Origin: an uncultured Prevotella sp.
Lineage (GTDB): Bacteria > Bacteroidota > Bacteroidia > Bacteroidales > Bacteroidaceae
DNA length: 49,687 nucleotides
Direction: 5' to 3'
Assembly: GCA_900556465.1 (NCBI GenBank)
Contig: USPK01000004.1
Span: forward strand, 1 to 49,687
Made by a program: the position numbers and the translations under genes. The notes under the pieces are model-generated. The model was not told the origin of the DNA, did no database searches, and was given only the letters and a program-made list of their open reading frames with translations. Shown here piece after piece: positions 23,276 to 32,411 of the stretch (positions are counted from its first letter, which is position 1; every line of letters starts with the position of its first letter).

Positions 23276-25828
23276 TTATCCGCAGCGGCTGGCGCCGCAG
23301 TGCTTGCAGATGAGGCAGCCTTCCTGGTAGACGAGGGTCTCGTGTCCGCAGTTCGGGCACTTTTGTCCGTGCGCCTCCGTGCCGTCCGTGATGTACTTCT
23401 TCAGGGCTCGCTCCACGCCCACCTTCCAGGTGTTGATGTTCTCGCTTTCCAGCTGGAGCGAGCTGACGAGCTTGATGACGTTCTCCAGGGGCATGCGGTA
23501 GCGCAATACGCCCGAGATGAGCTTGGCATAGTTCCAGTATTCCTTGTTGAACTTCTCGGAAAGCCCTTCCACGGTGGTCTTGTAGCCGCGCTTGTTCTCG
23601 AACTGGAAGTCATAACGCTTGGTGCCGTCCGGGTTATAGTGTTTGATGATACGGCCTTTGGTCACGGTTTTGGGCAGTACGATGCCCTCGTCGTCGTCCT
23701 GGAGTCCGGTGAAGATTTCGTAGGGCCGGCCGTCGAGCAAGCCGACGAAGGCCACCCACTTCTCTTTGTTGTTCTGGAAACGTACGACGTCGCATTCCAG
23801 GACGTCGGGCCGGCGCTCGACGACTTCGGGCGGCTGGCAGGGCGGCAGTGTCTTTTCCTCCTTGCCCTTCTCGTCTTTCTTCTTCACACTGATCATGACG
23901 CCGGAGCGGGAGCCGTCGCGGTAGATGGTGCAGCCCTTGCAGCCGCTCTTCCAGGCTTCTACGTAGAGGCGGTTCACCAGTTCCTCGTCCACCGAGTTCG
24001 GGAGGTTGACCGTTACGCTGATGGAGTGGTCCACCCATTTCTGGATGGCGCCCTGCATTTTGACTTTCATGAGCCAGTCAACGTCGTTGGCCGTGGCCTT
24101 ATAGTAGGGCGATTGGGCCACGAGTTGGTCTATTTCCTCCTGGGTATATTTTTTCTCGGTGTCGATGTTGTTCACCCGCATCCAGGTGAGGAATTTCTGG
24201 TGGTAGACGATGTATTCCTCGAAAGCGTCGCCGGTCTCGTCCACAAAGTCCACGTGGACCTTCGGGTCGTTGGGGTTCACCTTGCGCCGGCGCTTGTAGA
24301 CGGGGAGGAATACGGGCTCGATGCCGCTCGTTGTCTGCGTCATCAGGCTGGTAGTGCCCGTCGGGGCGATGGTCAGGCAGGCGATGTTGCGACGGCCGTG
24401 TTGGCGCATGTCCTCGTAGAGTTGCGGGGCGGCCTCCTTGATGCGGAGGATGAAGGGGTTCTGCTCTTCCCGCTGGGCGTCGTAGATTTCAAAGGCGCCG
24501 CGTTCGCGGGCCATCTCGACCGAGGAGGTGTAGGCGGCCAAGGCCAGCGTGCGCTGCACGTTGACGGCAAAGTCGGTCGCTTCCTGGGTGCCGTAGCGCA
24601 GCCCCATGGCGGCGAGCATGTCGCCCTCGGCCGTGATGCCTACGCCGGTGCGGCGGCCCATGCCGGTCTTGCGGCTGATTTTTTCCCACAGGTGGCGTTC
24701 GGTGAACTTCACTTCCTCGCTCTGCGGGTCGCTGTCTATTTTCTTGAGGATGAGGACTATCTTCTCCTGCTCCAGGTCGATGATGTCGTCCATGATGCGC
24801 TGGGCCAGGCGGACGTGGCGGCGGAAGAGGTCGAAGTCGAAGGTGGCCTCCGGCGTGAAGGGATTTTTCACGTAGGAGTAGAGGTTGATGGCCAGCAGGC
24901 GGCAGCTGTCGTAGGGGCAAAGGGGAATCTCGCCGCACGGATTGGTCGACGTGGTGCGGAACCCGAGGTCGGCGTAGCAGTCGGGGATGCTCTCGCGAAG
25001 GATGGTGTCCCAGAACAGCACGCCCGGCTCAGCGCTTTTCCAGGCATTGTGTACAATCTTTTTCCACAAGGCCGAGGCGTCAATGTCCTTGGCCACCATG
25101 GGATTGTCCCCAGTGATGGGATATTGCTGGCGATAGGTCCGGCCTTCGATGGCGCAGTGCATGAATTCGTCGTCTATTTTGACCGACACGTTGGCGCCGG
25201 TCACTTTCCCCTCCGTCATTTTGGCGTCGATGAAGGCCTCGGCGTCGGGGTGCTTGATGCTGACGGAGAGCATCAGGGCACCGCGCCGGCCGTCCTGCGC
25301 TACTTCGCGGGTCGAGTTGCTGTAACGCTCCATGAAGGGGACCAGGCCGGTCGAGGTCAGGGCCGAATTCTTCACGGGCGAGCCCTTGGGGCGGATGTCC
25401 GACATGTCGTGTCCCACGCCGCCGCGGCGTTTCATGAGCTGCACCTGCTCTTCGTCTTCCTTCAGGATGGCGCCGTAGGAGTCCGTGTTACCGTCCAGGC
25501 CGATGACGAAACAGTTGGAGAGCGACGCAATCTGCTGGTCGTTCCCGATGCCCGTCATGGGGCTGCCGGCAGGGATAATGTAGCGGAAGTGGTCCAGCAG
25601 GCTGAAGATTTCTTCCGTACTGACCGGGTTCGGGTAATGGGATTCGATGCGGCCAATCTCACGGGCCAGACGCCAGTGCATATCCTCGGGCGACTTCTCA
25701 AAGATGTTGCCGAAGGAGTCCTTCATGGCGTACTTGTTCACCCAGACGCGGGCGGCCAGCTCATCGCCGTTGAAGTAAGCCAGCGAGGCCTGAAAAGCCT
25801 CGTCATAACTGTAGTGTTTCTTTTCCAC
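23276..25828 (-). CDS. nrdJ: adenosylcobalamin-dependent ribonucleotide reductase (class II)
   Basis: Reduces ribonucleotides to deoxyribonucleotides using vitamin B12, working with or without oxygen. I place the start at the GTG at 25828 (850 residues, VEKKHYSYDEAFQ) because the promoter box at 25910-25917 puts the transcript start downstream of the ATG at 25912. Class II features: NCFVIGLDGNTDSYGAI, LMKRRGGVGHDMSDIRP, the catalytic loop NPCGEIPLCPYDSCRL, APTGTTSLM, and a C-terminal Cys-rich tail (CPNCG...CLICKHCGASRC) of the kind that reloads the active site and binds zinc. The size fits bacterial NrdJ. No B12 riboswitch is visible in the leader. Confidence 0.95.
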   Translation of the reverse strand: MEKKHYSYDEAFQASLAYFNGDELAARVWVNKYAMKDSFGNIFEKSPEDMHWRLAREIGRIESHYPNPVSTEEIFSLLDHFRYIIPAGSPMTGIGNDQQIASLSNCFVIGLDGNTDSYGAILKEDEEQVQLMKRRGGVGHDMSDIRPKGSPVKNSALTSTGLVPFMERYSNSTREVAQDGRRGALMLSVSIKHPDAEAFIDAKMTEGKVTGANVSVKIDDEFMHCAIEGRTYRQQYPITGDNPMVAKDIDASALWKKIVHNAWKSAEPGVLFWDTILRESIPDCYADLGFRTTSTNPCGEIPLCPYDSCRLLAINLYSYVKNPFTPEATFDFDLFRRHVRLAQRIMDDIIDLEQEKIVLILKKIDSDPQSEEVKFTERHLWEKISRKTGMGRRTGVGITAEGDMLAAMGLRYGTQEATDFAVNVQRTLALAAYTSSVEMARERGAFEIYDAQREEQNPFILRIKEAAPQLYEDMRQHGRRNIACLTIAPTGTTSLMTQTTSGIEPVFLPVYKRRRKVNPNDPKVHVDFVDETGDAFEEYIVYHQKFLTWMRVNNIDTEKKYTQEEIDQLVAQSPYYKATANDVDWLMKVKMQGAIQKWVDHSISVTVNLPNSVDEELVNRLYVEAWKSGCKGCTIYRDGSRSGVMISVKKKDEKGKEEKTLPPCQPPEVVERRPDVLECDVVRFQNNKEKWVAFVGLLDGRPYEIFTGLQDDDEGIVLPKTVTKGRIIKHYNPDGTKRYDFQFENKRGYKTTVEGLSEKFNKEYWNYAKLISGVLRYRMPLENVIKLVSSLQLESENINTWKVGVERALKKYITDGTEAHGQKCPNCGHETLVYQEGCLICKHCGASRCG

Positions 25829-25909
25829 GATATGGTTAATGCTTGATGATTTTTCAGTAAAAGCAGGCCGTTTCCCCAGCCTTGTACTACGGGGCCGCTG
25901 AAACGTTTG

Positions 25910-25917
25910 CAAATCTA
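25910..25917 (-). promoter_or_regulatory. -7 box of the nrdJ promoter
   Basis: The minus strand reads TAGATTTG, a perfect TAnnTTTG, about 80 bp upstream of the chosen GTG start. The rest of the gap to 26168 is AT-rich at first (25920-26090) and then GC-rich, with no gene or RNA that I can support. Confidence 0.7.
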
Positions 25918-26168
25918 CGGATAAGTTTCGGCTCTGCCAAAAAGAAAATCATAAACTTTTCGATTTCCGCTAAAGTTTTCCGTTTTCTGTGTTTATATCG
26001 CTGTTAATCAAGTGATTATGTTTGTTGATTGAGACAAAAGTTGTCTAAAAATGAAGATTATGGTATAGGAAATCAGTGACTTATCTTCTTTCTTCGGAAA
26101 AGTTCCCGCCGCTTCTGCCGTCCGGTCTTGCGGCCCGTGGCCGGCGGCTGGCTTCTCGTCCGGACAGG

Positions 26169-26209
26169 GCAGGGGCGGGACCGCCTGCTTCCGGCAGTCC
26201 CGCCCCTGC
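26169..26209 (-). terminator. hairpin after the sulfatase gene
   Basis: A 13-bp perfect stem (GCAGGGGCGGGAC at 26169-26181, GTCCCGCCCCTGC at 26197-26209), 18 bp after the sulfatase stop codon on the minus strand. There is no T run. Confidence 0.65.
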
Positions 26210-26227
26210 TGAGGGTTCACGCGGCCC

Positions 26228-27763
26228 TTAGTCCAGCGGATACTGTTCGAGGATGGGGTCGTCGTATTGCTGTTGCAGCCGTTTCAGTTCGCGGCGCAGT
26301 TGCTTCGTCACCTTCTCCATGCCCGGCTGGCCGTACAGGTTGTGCAGCTCGTGCGGGTCATTCTGCAGATCGTAGAGTTCCCACGTGTCGATGTCGTTAT
26401 AGAAGTGAATCAGCTTGTACCGCTCCGTGCGGACGCCGTAGTGCCGTTTCACCATGTGCTCGGCGGGATATTCGTAGAAGTGGTAATAGATGGACTTCCG
26501 CCAGTTGCGCGGGTGCTTGCCCTCCAGCAGCGGGACGAGCGACGTGCCCTGGATGTCCTCGGGCACCTTGGCGCCGGCCAGTTCCAGGAAGGTCGGGGCG
26601 TAGTCGATGTTCTGCACCATCTCCTGGATGTCGCCGCGGGCCTCCAGGCCTTTAGGCAGGTGCATCACGAGCGGCGTCGAGAGCGACTCCTCGTACATGA
26701 AGCGCTTGTCGAACCAGCCGTGTTCGCCCATGTAGAAGCCTTGGTCCGACGTGTAGACCACGAGTGTGGAGTCCAGCATGCCTTTCTCCTCCAGGTAGTC
26801 CAGGACGCGGCCCACGTTGTCGTCCAGGCTCTTCAGCACCTTGGCGTAGTCCCTCATGTAGCGCTGGTACTTGAACTCCGCCAGCTCCTTGCCTTCGAGG
26901 TGACGGTTCAGGAAGTCGTTCGAGATACTGTCGTACACGTAGCAGTAACGCATCAGGTCGTCCTTGTTCAGGCGCTTCACCATGCCGAGATACGTCGGGC
27001 CCAGCGGCGACTTCATGCCCGGGCGGTAGATTTTGTTGTCGTAGATCAGGTCCATATCGCGGGCAATGCTCATCTGCTGTTGCTGGGCCGCCACGCGCCC
27101 TTCGTAGTCGTCGTAGAAGGTTTCCGGCAGGGCGAAGGTCTGGTCCTCATACGTCCGGAGGTATTTCATTTCCGGCAGCCAGTTGCGGTGGCACGCCTTG
27201 TGGTGGATGAAGAGGATGAACGGCTTGCTGCGGTCCCGCTGGTGCTCCATCCATTCAATGCTCTTGTCCGTGATGATGTTCGTCAGGTAGCCGCGTTCCA
27301 CCACCGTGTCGTTGTCCATCGTGATGAACTGCGGGTTGTAGTAGCTGCCCTGTTCCGGCAGGATGTTCCAGTAGTCGAAGCCCGTAGGCAGACTCACCAG
27401 GTGCCACTTTCCGATGATGGCTGTCTGGTAGCCCGCCTGCTGCATCAGCTTGGGCATGGTCTGCTGCGAACCGTCGAAGATGCCGTGCTCGTTGTTCGTA
27501 AATCCGTTCTTGTGGCTGTGCTTTCCGGTGAGCATGCAGGCGCGGCTCGGGCCGGAGAGCGAGTTGGCCACGTAGCTGTTCACGAACTTCACGCCGTCGG
27601 CCGCGATGCGGTCCAGGTTGGGCGTTTCCACGTAGCGGTTGTCGTAGCAGCTCATCATCTGGGCCGTATGGTCGTCCGTCATGATGTAGACGATGTTGTA
27701 CCGTCCCTGGGCGGCTACGGCGGCCGGCAGTAGGGGGAGCAGGTAGAGTAGTTCTTTTTTCAT
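26228..27763 (-). CDS. S1-family sulfatase, serine type
   Basis: Secreted sulfate-ester hydrolase of the alkaline phosphatase superfamily. The 511 residues start with a signal peptide (MKKELLYLLPLLPAAVAAQG). The metal-site Asp30-Asp31 lie in YIMTDDHTAQ. The active-site signature is Ser70-Gly-Pro-Ser-Arg followed by ACMLTGKH, so Ser70 must be oxidised to formylglycine by an anaerobic maturase (anSME) encoded elsewhere. GKWHL, HHKACHRNW and the metal-binding TSDQGFYMGEHGW are also present. The pattern resembles N-acetylglucosamine-6-O-sulfatases (subfamily S1_11), which desulfate mucin or glycosaminoglycans; the subfamily call is tentative. It is monocistronic. No clear -7 box was found upstream; a strong inverted repeat lies at 27870-27910. 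Confidence 0.92.
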   Translation of the reverse strand: MKKELLYLLPLLPAAVAAQGRYNIVYIMTDDHTAQMMSCYDNRYVETPNLDRIAADGVKFVNSYVANSLSGPSRACMLTGKHSHKNGFTNNEHGIFDGSQQTMPKLMQQAGYQTAIIGKWHLVSLPTGFDYWNILPEQGSYYNPQFITMDNDTVVERGYLTNIITDKSIEWMEHQRDRSKPFILFIHHKACHRNWLPEMKYLRTYEDQTFALPETFYDDYEGRVAAQQQQMSIARDMDLIYDNKIYRPGMKSPLGPTYLGMVKRLNKDDLMRYCYVYDSISNDFLNRHLEGKELAEFKYQRYMRDYAKVLKSLDDNVGRVLDYLEEKGMLDSTLVVYTSDQGFYMGEHGWFDKRFMYEESLSTPLVMHLPKGLEARGDIQEMVQNIDYAPTFLELAGAKVPEDIQGTSLVPLLEGKHPRNWRKSIYYHFYEYPAEHMVKRHYGVRTERYKLIHFYNDIDTWELYDLQNDPHELHNLYGQPGMEKVTKQLRRELKRLQQQYDDPILEQYPLD

Positions 27764-27869
27764 TGCGATGGGTTTTCTGGGTGAGGGTGCAGCCTGGCGG
27801 CAGCGGGTGCAGGCGCAGGGGTGGGGCGGGGTAGCGCAGTGCCGTTCGCCTACACCATAATTATATAGA

Positions 27870-27910
27870 AAGTTCCGGGGCGGAAGATGGCTCCCAGCAC
27901 CCCGGAACTT
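27870..27910. terminator. inverted repeat between the phosphohexomutase and sulfatase genes
   Basis: An 11-bp perfect stem (AAGTTCCGGGG at 27870-27880, CCCCGGAACTT at 27900-27910) with T-rich flanks on both strands, 107 bp upstream of the sulfatase start. It may terminate transcripts arriving from the phosphohexomutase gene. The rest of the 386-bp gap 27764-28149 holds GC-rich sequence, then short A and T runs near 28078-28130, and no supported gene. Confidence 0.55.
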
Positions 27911-28149
27911 TTCTCGGTTCTTGGCCTTGGGCCGACCCCGGTCAGGGCCGAGGCCGGTCGTGAAGCCTTGGAGTGGATGCCCCGGTGCCGGCTCACGCCG
28001 TGGCCGGGGCTGATGTCTGTAGGGAAGCGGCGTGGCGGCGTCGCGCCGCGGCGCGCTTCAGTGAAAATTTTAGTACTATGAAAAAACTTTTTTTGTAGAT
28101 GGTCTCTCGCTATGAGACGTTTTTTCTTTTTGAGTGTCCCGGCGTGTGG

Positions 28150-29541
28150 TCAGGCTTTTGTCATCGAGTAGACAATGTCCATGATCTGCTTGCCCAGGGC
28201 GTCGGCCTCCTCCATGGTGTGTGCTTCGGAGTAGACGCGGATAATGGGTTCCGTGTTGCTCTTGCGCAGGTGTACCCACTTGTCGGGGAAGTCGATTTTC
28301 ACGCCGTCGATGTCCGTCACCTGCTCGTCCTTGTAGAGGTCCTTCACCTTCTGCAGGATGGCGTAGATGTCCGTCTTCGGGTCGAGGTCGATGCGGTTCT
28401 TGGCGATATAGTATTTCGGGAACGAGTCGCGGAGCTCCGTGGCCTTCATCTTCGTCTTGGCCAGGTAGGTCAGCACCAGGGCGATGCCTACCAGGGCGTC
28501 GCGGCCGTAGTGGGCAGCCGGATAGATGACGCCGCCGTTGCCTTCGCCGCCGATGACGGCTCCCGTCTCCTTCATCTTCGTCACCACGTTCACCTCGCCC
28601 ACGGCGGCCGGGTTGTAGTGGCAGTTGTACTTCTCCGTGACGTCGCGCAGGGCGCGGGTCGACGACAGGTTCGACACCGTGTTGCCCGGCGTGTGCTGCA
28701 GCACGTAGTCGGCCACGGCCACCAGCGTGTATTCCTCGCCAAACATTGAGCCGTCCTCGCAGACCATGGCCAGGCGGTCCACATCCGGGTCTACGCAGAA
28801 GCCTATGTCGTACTGTCCGCTGTGCATCAGGCTACAGATGCCCGTCAGGTGTTCCTTCAGCGGTTCGGGGTTATGCGCAAAGTCGCCCGTCGGTTCCAGG
28901 TTCAGCCCCTTCACTTGCGTCACGCCCAGCTGCCCCAGCAGTTTCGGCAGGATGATGCCGCCCACCGAGTTGATCGTGTCGATGGCCACGCGGAAGTTGG
29001 CCTTGCGGATGGCCTCTACGTCGACCAGTTCCAGGTACTTCACCACGTCGATGTGGCGCTGGTCGAAGTAGAAGTTCTTCGTGTAGCAGCCCAGATGGTC
29101 CACGTCCGCATACTCAAAGTTGCAGCTGTTGGCCAGGCGGACCACCTCGTTCGCTTCTTCGGGCGGCAGGAACTCGCCGTGCTCGTTCAGGAATTTCAGC
29201 GCGTTCCACTGGCGCGGGTTGTGGCTGGCGGTGATGATGATACCGCCGCAGGCGCGCTCCATCGTCACGGCCAGCTCCGTCGTCGGAGTAGAGGCCAGGC
29301 CGATGTTCAGCACGTCAAATCCCATACCCATGAGCGTACCGCAAACCACGTGCGATACCATTTCGCCCGAGATGCGGGCGTCGCGGCCTACGACGATTTT
29401 ACGGCGATAGGGGCCCACTACGCGTTCGCGCAGGCTGGCATAGGCCGAGACGGACTTCGCAATGTCCAGCGGGTTCAACGTGTCTCCCGGCTTGCCACCA
29501 ATCGTGCCGCGGAAACCAGAGATGGATTTGATTAATGTCAT
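28150..29541 (-). CDS. glmM: phosphohexomutase, probable phosphoglucosamine mutase
   Basis: Cytoplasmic alpha-D-phosphohexomutase that moves phosphate between C6 and C1 of a sugar. The 463-residue, four-domain protein has the phosphoserine loop ITASHNP (Ser106), the Mg-binding loop DPDVDR (Asp251, Asp253, Asp255), a sugar-binding loop GGEGNGG and the C-terminal phosphate-binding RKSNTEPIIRVY. In Bacteroidota this type is usually annotated as GlmM, giving glucosamine-1-phosphate for peptidoglycan and LPS. The sugar loop is not the common GGEQSGH of GlmM, so phosphoglucomutase or phosphomannomutase activity stays possible. It has a perfect -7 box at 29595-29602 and is divergent from the nitroreductase gene. 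Confidence 0.85.
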   Translation of the reverse strand: MTLIKSISGFRGTIGGKPGDTLNPLDIAKSVSAYASLRERVVGPYRRKIVVGRDARISGEMVSHVVCGTLMGMGFDVLNIGLASTPTTELAVTMERACGGIIITASHNPRQWNALKFLNEHGEFLPPEEANEVVRLANSCNFEYADVDHLGCYTKNFYFDQRHIDVVKYLELVDVEAIRKANFRVAIDTINSVGGIILPKLLGQLGVTQVKGLNLEPTGDFAHNPEPLKEHLTGICSLMHSGQYDIGFCVDPDVDRLAMVCEDGSMFGEEYTLVAVADYVLQHTPGNTVSNLSSTRALRDVTEKYNCHYNPAAVGEVNVVTKMKETGAVIGGEGNGGVIYPAAHYGRDALVGIALVLTYLAKTKMKATELRDSFPKYYIAKNRIDLDPKTDIYAILQKVKDLYKDEQVTDIDGVKIDFPDKWVHLRKSNTEPIIRVYSEAHTMEEADALGKQIMDIVYSMTKA

Positions 29542-29594
29542 GGTATTATTATGTTAGAGTCGTTTATACGCTTCGCGTTTACGGGTTATGGCCA

Positions 29595-29602
29595 CAAATT
29601 TA
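29595..29602 (-). promoter_or_regulatory. -7 box of the phosphohexomutase gene
   Basis: The minus strand reads TAAATTTG, a perfect TAnnTTTG, 53 bp before the ATG. Confidence 0.72.
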
Positions 29603-29772
29603 CTAATATTAGTTTGAAAAAACCGCTGCCGCATCCGAAAAAAATGGCCCCGCTCCGCTTTTTTCTTCGGCGCCGGCGGGGCCCCTGCACCGTTCCGCCC
29701 CCTTCGGCCCTTCCGGTGCGCGCTGCGGGCGATTCGCAGCCGCCGGGGCATTGCTCCTCCCGCGGAAAACGC

Positions 29773-29780
29773 TAAATTTG
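29773..29780 (+). promoter_or_regulatory. -7 box of the nitroreductase gene
   Basis: TAAATTTG, a perfect TAnnTTTG, with a leader of about 120 nt. The 364-bp divergent gap 29542-29905 holds this box, the phosphohexomutase promoter and otherwise GC-rich sequence without genes. Confidence 0.7.
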
Positions 29781-29905
29781 CAGGACCGGGCGCCGCGTCC
29801 CGCTGCCTTCGTCCCGTTTCCGGCCCTCTGCCGGCCGGGCGGCGGGCGGGTGCGGGGGAGCGGTGCCGGTGAAAGGAGAACCAACGTAGAAAAATCAATA
29901 CCGAT

Positions 29906-30646
29906 ATGGATTTCATCAAAAACCGCAAAACCATCCGCCGCTATGCCGAGCGGCCGGTCGACGAGGCCCTGCTCCGCTCCTTGCTCGAGGAGGCCGAGCG
30001 CACCCAGACCATGGGCAACCTCCAGCTTTACAGTGTCGTCGTCACCCGTTCGCCGGAGCTGAAGGCGCAGCTCGCTCCCTGTCATTTCAACCAGCCCATG
30101 GTGACTTCCGCCCCCGTGGTCCTCACCTTCTGTGCCGACTACGCGCGCACCTCCGAGTGGTGTCGTTGCCGCCAGGCCGAACCGGGCTACGACAACTTCC
30201 TCTCCTTCCTCAACGCCGCCACGGACGCCCTGCTCTATTGCCAGACGTTCTGCACCCTGGCCGAGGCCGCCGGACTGGGCCTCTGCTTCCTGGGCACCAC
30301 CGTCTATCGTCCGCTCGACATCATCCGCGTCCTCCATTTGCCGCGGCTCGTCTTCCCCGTCGCCACCATCACGATCGGCTGGCCGGACGAGGCGCCGCAG
30401 CTCACGGACCGCCTGCCCCTCTCCGCCGTGCTTCACGAAGAAGTCTACAGCCCCGCCACGCCGCAGACCGTCGACCGCGACTATGCCGCGAAGGAGGCGC
30501 TGCCCGAGAACCGGGAGTTCGTGCGTATCAACCACAAGCAGACGTTGGCCCAGATCTTTACCGACATCCGCTACACGCGGCCGGACTGCGAGGCGATGAG
30601 CCAGGGCCTGCTCGAGGCGTTGCGCCAGCAGGGCTTCCTGTCCTGA
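29906..30646 (+). CDS. nitroreductase-family flavoprotein
   Basis: FMN-dependent NAD(P)H oxidoreductase of the nitroreductase fold, 246 residues. The N-terminal NRKTIRRYAERPVDEALL is the family start and contains the FMN phosphate-binding Arg residues. The NLQLYSVVV strand, the AATDALLYCQTFCTLAEAAGLGLCFLG helix and the IGWPDEAP turn match the NfsA/FRP-like group. The C-terminal extension of about 60 residues is also usual there. The physiological substrate (quinone, nitro compound or flavin) cannot be told. It is monocistronic, with a strong intrinsic terminator at 30700-30741. Confidence 0.9.
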   Translation: MDFIKNRKTIRRYAERPVDEALLRSLLEEAERTQTMGNLQLYSVVVTRSPELKAQLAPCHFNQPMVTSAPVVLTFCADYARTSEWCRCRQAEPGYDNFLSFLNAATDALLYCQTFCTLAEAAGLGLCFLGTTVYRPLDIIRVLHLPRLVFPVATITIGWPDEAPQLTDRLPLSAVLHEEVYSPATPQTVDRDYAAKEALPENREFVRINHKQTLAQIFTDIRYTRPDCEAMSQGLLEALRQQGFLS

Positions 30647-30699
30647 CGGCCCGTCCGCCGGTCGAGCGGGGCCTTTCCCGCCGCAGCGGCCGGCGGGTG

Positions 30700-30741
30700 G
30701 CGGGGCCTGTTCCGGTTTCGGCCGGAGCAGGCCCCGCTTTT
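30700..30741 (+). terminator. intrinsic terminator of the nitroreductase gene
   Basis: A 16-bp stem with one G-U (30700-30715 with 30722-30737) and a 6-nt loop, then TTTT. Confidence 0.88.
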
Positions 30742-30886
30742 CGTGGCCCGGGGTGCAGCGTCGCTTTTCCCGGTCGCGGCGTGCTGTCCCTTGGGTCAGA
30801 AGTCCTGCCGCCCGGCCCGCTGCTCCGGCCGCTCCGTGCAAAAACGCAGCCCGCTAATTCCGAAAAATCCGTCCGCTCCGGCGCAA

Positions 30887-30931
30887 ATTGCCCCGCCGCG
30901 GGGCGCGTGGGGTGCGCTGCGGCGGGGCAAT
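30887..30931 (-). terminator. hairpin after the small lipoprotein gene (end of the recA region)
   Basis: A 13-bp perfect stem (ATTGCCCCGCCGC at 30887-30899 with 30919-30931), 51 bp after the stop codon. The gap 30647-30981 otherwise holds GC-rich sequence with no gene. Confidence 0.6.
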
Positions 30932-30981
30932 GGTCGTGTCGGGACCGGCGATTTCCGCTTCCGGTCCTCGGGGGGCAGGCG

Positions 30982-31281
30982 TCAGTCGGCGTCGACGCGG
31001 CCGATGCGCGTCAGCAGGTACTGCCGCATGGCCTCGTTAATGCGGGCGGCGGCTTTCTCGTCGTCCTTCATCTTTTGCAGTTCCTCGGCGTTTGCGGCCT
31101 CGAACTCCGCGAACCGTGCGTCGTACTGGGCGGCCACCTTTTCGGACGCCTCGGCGTCCGGCGCCTGGCGTACGGCCTCGGTCGCTTCGTTAATCAGGTC
31201 CACGTACTGCTTGTCCAGGCTCCCCTTTCCGCAGCCCGTCAGGGCCAGCGCGGCGAGGAGGCAGAGGATGAATTGTTTCAT
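30982..31281 (-). CDS. small helical lipoprotein of unknown function
   Basis: 99 residues. The lipoprotein signal ends LALTGC with the lipidated Cys17. The rest is charged and predicted helical (VDLINEATEAVRQAPDAEASEKVAAQYDAR is summarised here as heptad-like with many Ala and Glu). No known domain is recognised, but short helical lipoproteins of this kind are common in Bacteroidota. It lies 56 bp after recA on the same strand and may be read from the same transcript. Confidence 0.72.
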   Translation of the reverse strand: MKQFILCLLAALALTGCGKGSLDKQYVDLINEATEAVRQAPDAEASEKVAAQYDARFAEFEAANAEELQKMKDDEKAAARINEAMRQYLLTRIGRVDAD

Positions 31282-31337
31282 GGCGTAGGGTTTTGTGGGG
31301 CGCCTCGCACCGTCCGGCCGGGGCCGGGGGCGTGGCG

Positions 31338-32378
31338 TCAGGGTTGTTCCGACAGGGCTTCCTTGATTTTCGTCTCCAGTTCTTCGCAGAGTTCCGGGTT
31401 ATCCTGGATGACGCGTTTCACGGCGTCGCGGCCCTGTCCCAGTCGCGTTTCGCCGTAGCTGAACCACGAGCCGCTCTTCTTCAGGATGCCGAGCTCCGTC
31501 CCGAGGTCCACCACCTCGCCGATGTGCGAGATGCCTTCGCCGAAGGTGATTTCAAACTCCGCCTTGCGGAACGGGGGCGCCACCTTGTTCTTCACGACTT
31601 TCACGCGCACCTGGTTGCCGATGGGCTGGTCGCCGTCCTTGATGGTCGTGATGCGCCGGATGTCGAGGCGCACGCTCGCGTAGAATTTCAGCGCGTTGCC
31701 GCCCGTCGTCGTCTCCGGGTTGCCGAACATCACGCCGATTTTTTCGCGCAACTGGTTGATGAAGATGCACGTCGTGTTCGTCTTGCTGATGGTCGACGTC
31801 AGCTTGCGCAGGGCCTGGCTCATCAGTCGGGCCTGCAGGCCCACCTTGTTGTCGCCCATGTCGCCCTCGATTTCCGCCTTTGGCGTCAGGGCCGCTACGG
31901 AGTCGATGACGATGATGTCGATGGCCGACGAGCGGATCAGCTGGTCCGCTATTTCGAGGGCTTGCTCCCCGTTGTCCGGTTGCGAGATGAGCAGTTCGTC
32001 CACGTTGACGCCCAGTTTGGCGGCATAGAAGCGGTCGAAGGCGTGCTCCGCGTCGATGAAGGCCGCGATGCCGCCCGCTTTCTGTGCCTCGGCAATGGCG
32101 TGGATGGCCAGCGTCGTCTTGCCCGAACTCTCCGGGCCGTAGATTTCGATGATGCGGCCCTTGGGGTAGCCGCCCACGCCCAGGGCTGCGTCGAGCGCCA
32201 TGCTGCCCGTGGGAATCACGTCGACGTTCTCCACCTGCTCGTCGCCGAGTTTCATGATGGAGCCCTTGCCGAAGTCCTTTTCTATTTTGGCCATAGCGGC
32301 CTGGAGCGCCTTGAGCTTTTCGCTCACGGCGGTCGTCTGTTCTTCTTCTTTCTTTGCCATATTTACAGGTCTGTTCAT
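31338..32378 (-). CDS. recA: recombinase RecA
   Basis: DNA strand-exchange ATPase for recombinational repair and SOS control. It has 346 residues from the ATG at 32378; an internal ATG at 32360 (MAKKEEE) gives 340 residues and is an equally plausible start. The Walker A motif is GPESSGKT (81-88 in the long form), Walker B sits near IDIIVIDSVAAL, and the L1/L2 DNA-binding loops include NTTCIFINQLREKIGVMFGNPETTTGG. The C-terminal tail is acidic and short. The gene order dehydrogenase-bcp-recA is one I know from other Bacteroidales. The bcp stop is 33 bp upstream, so recA is likely in the same operon. No LexA-type operator was recognised. Confidence 0.98.
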   Translation of the reverse strand: MNRPVNMAKKEEEQTTAVSEKLKALQAAMAKIEKDFGKGSIMKLGDEQVENVDVIPTGSMALDAALGVGGYPKGRIIEIYGPESSGKTTLAIHAIAEAQKAGGIAAFIDAEHAFDRFYAAKLGVNVDELLISQPDNGEQALEIADQLIRSSAIDIIVIDSVAALTPKAEIEGDMGDNKVGLQARLMSQALRKLTSTISKTNTTCIFINQLREKIGVMFGNPETTTGGNALKFYASVRLDIRRITTIKDGDQPIGNQVRVKVVKNKVAPPFRKAEFEITFGEGISHIGEVVDLGTELGILKKSGSWFSYGETRLGQGRDAVKRVIQDNPELCEELETKIKEALSEQP

Positions 32379-32411
32379 GGAGCGCGGCCGTGCGGGCCGC
32401 GCGGGTTGGTG

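Noticed and set aside
23243..25846. 867-codon plus-strand open frame opposite nrdJ
   Set aside because: It is a shadow of nrdJ caused by GC-rich third positions. Its composition is Val/Arg/Asp/Gly-rich without motifs, while the opposite strand has all class II reductase signatures.
25829..25912. ATG at 25912 as nrdJ start
   Set aside because: The -7 box at 25910-25917 places the transcript start downstream of this codon.
28078..28098. Mini frame ATG-AAA-AAA-CTT-TTT-TTG-TAG (MKKLFL)
   Set aside because: It looks like the start of a signal peptide, but six codons with no downstream remnant are not enough to call a gene or pseudogene.
30157..31458. 433-codon plus-strand frame across the nitroreductase gene and the small lipoprotein
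   Set aside because: It is out of frame with the nitroreductase, passes through its terminator and has no domain.
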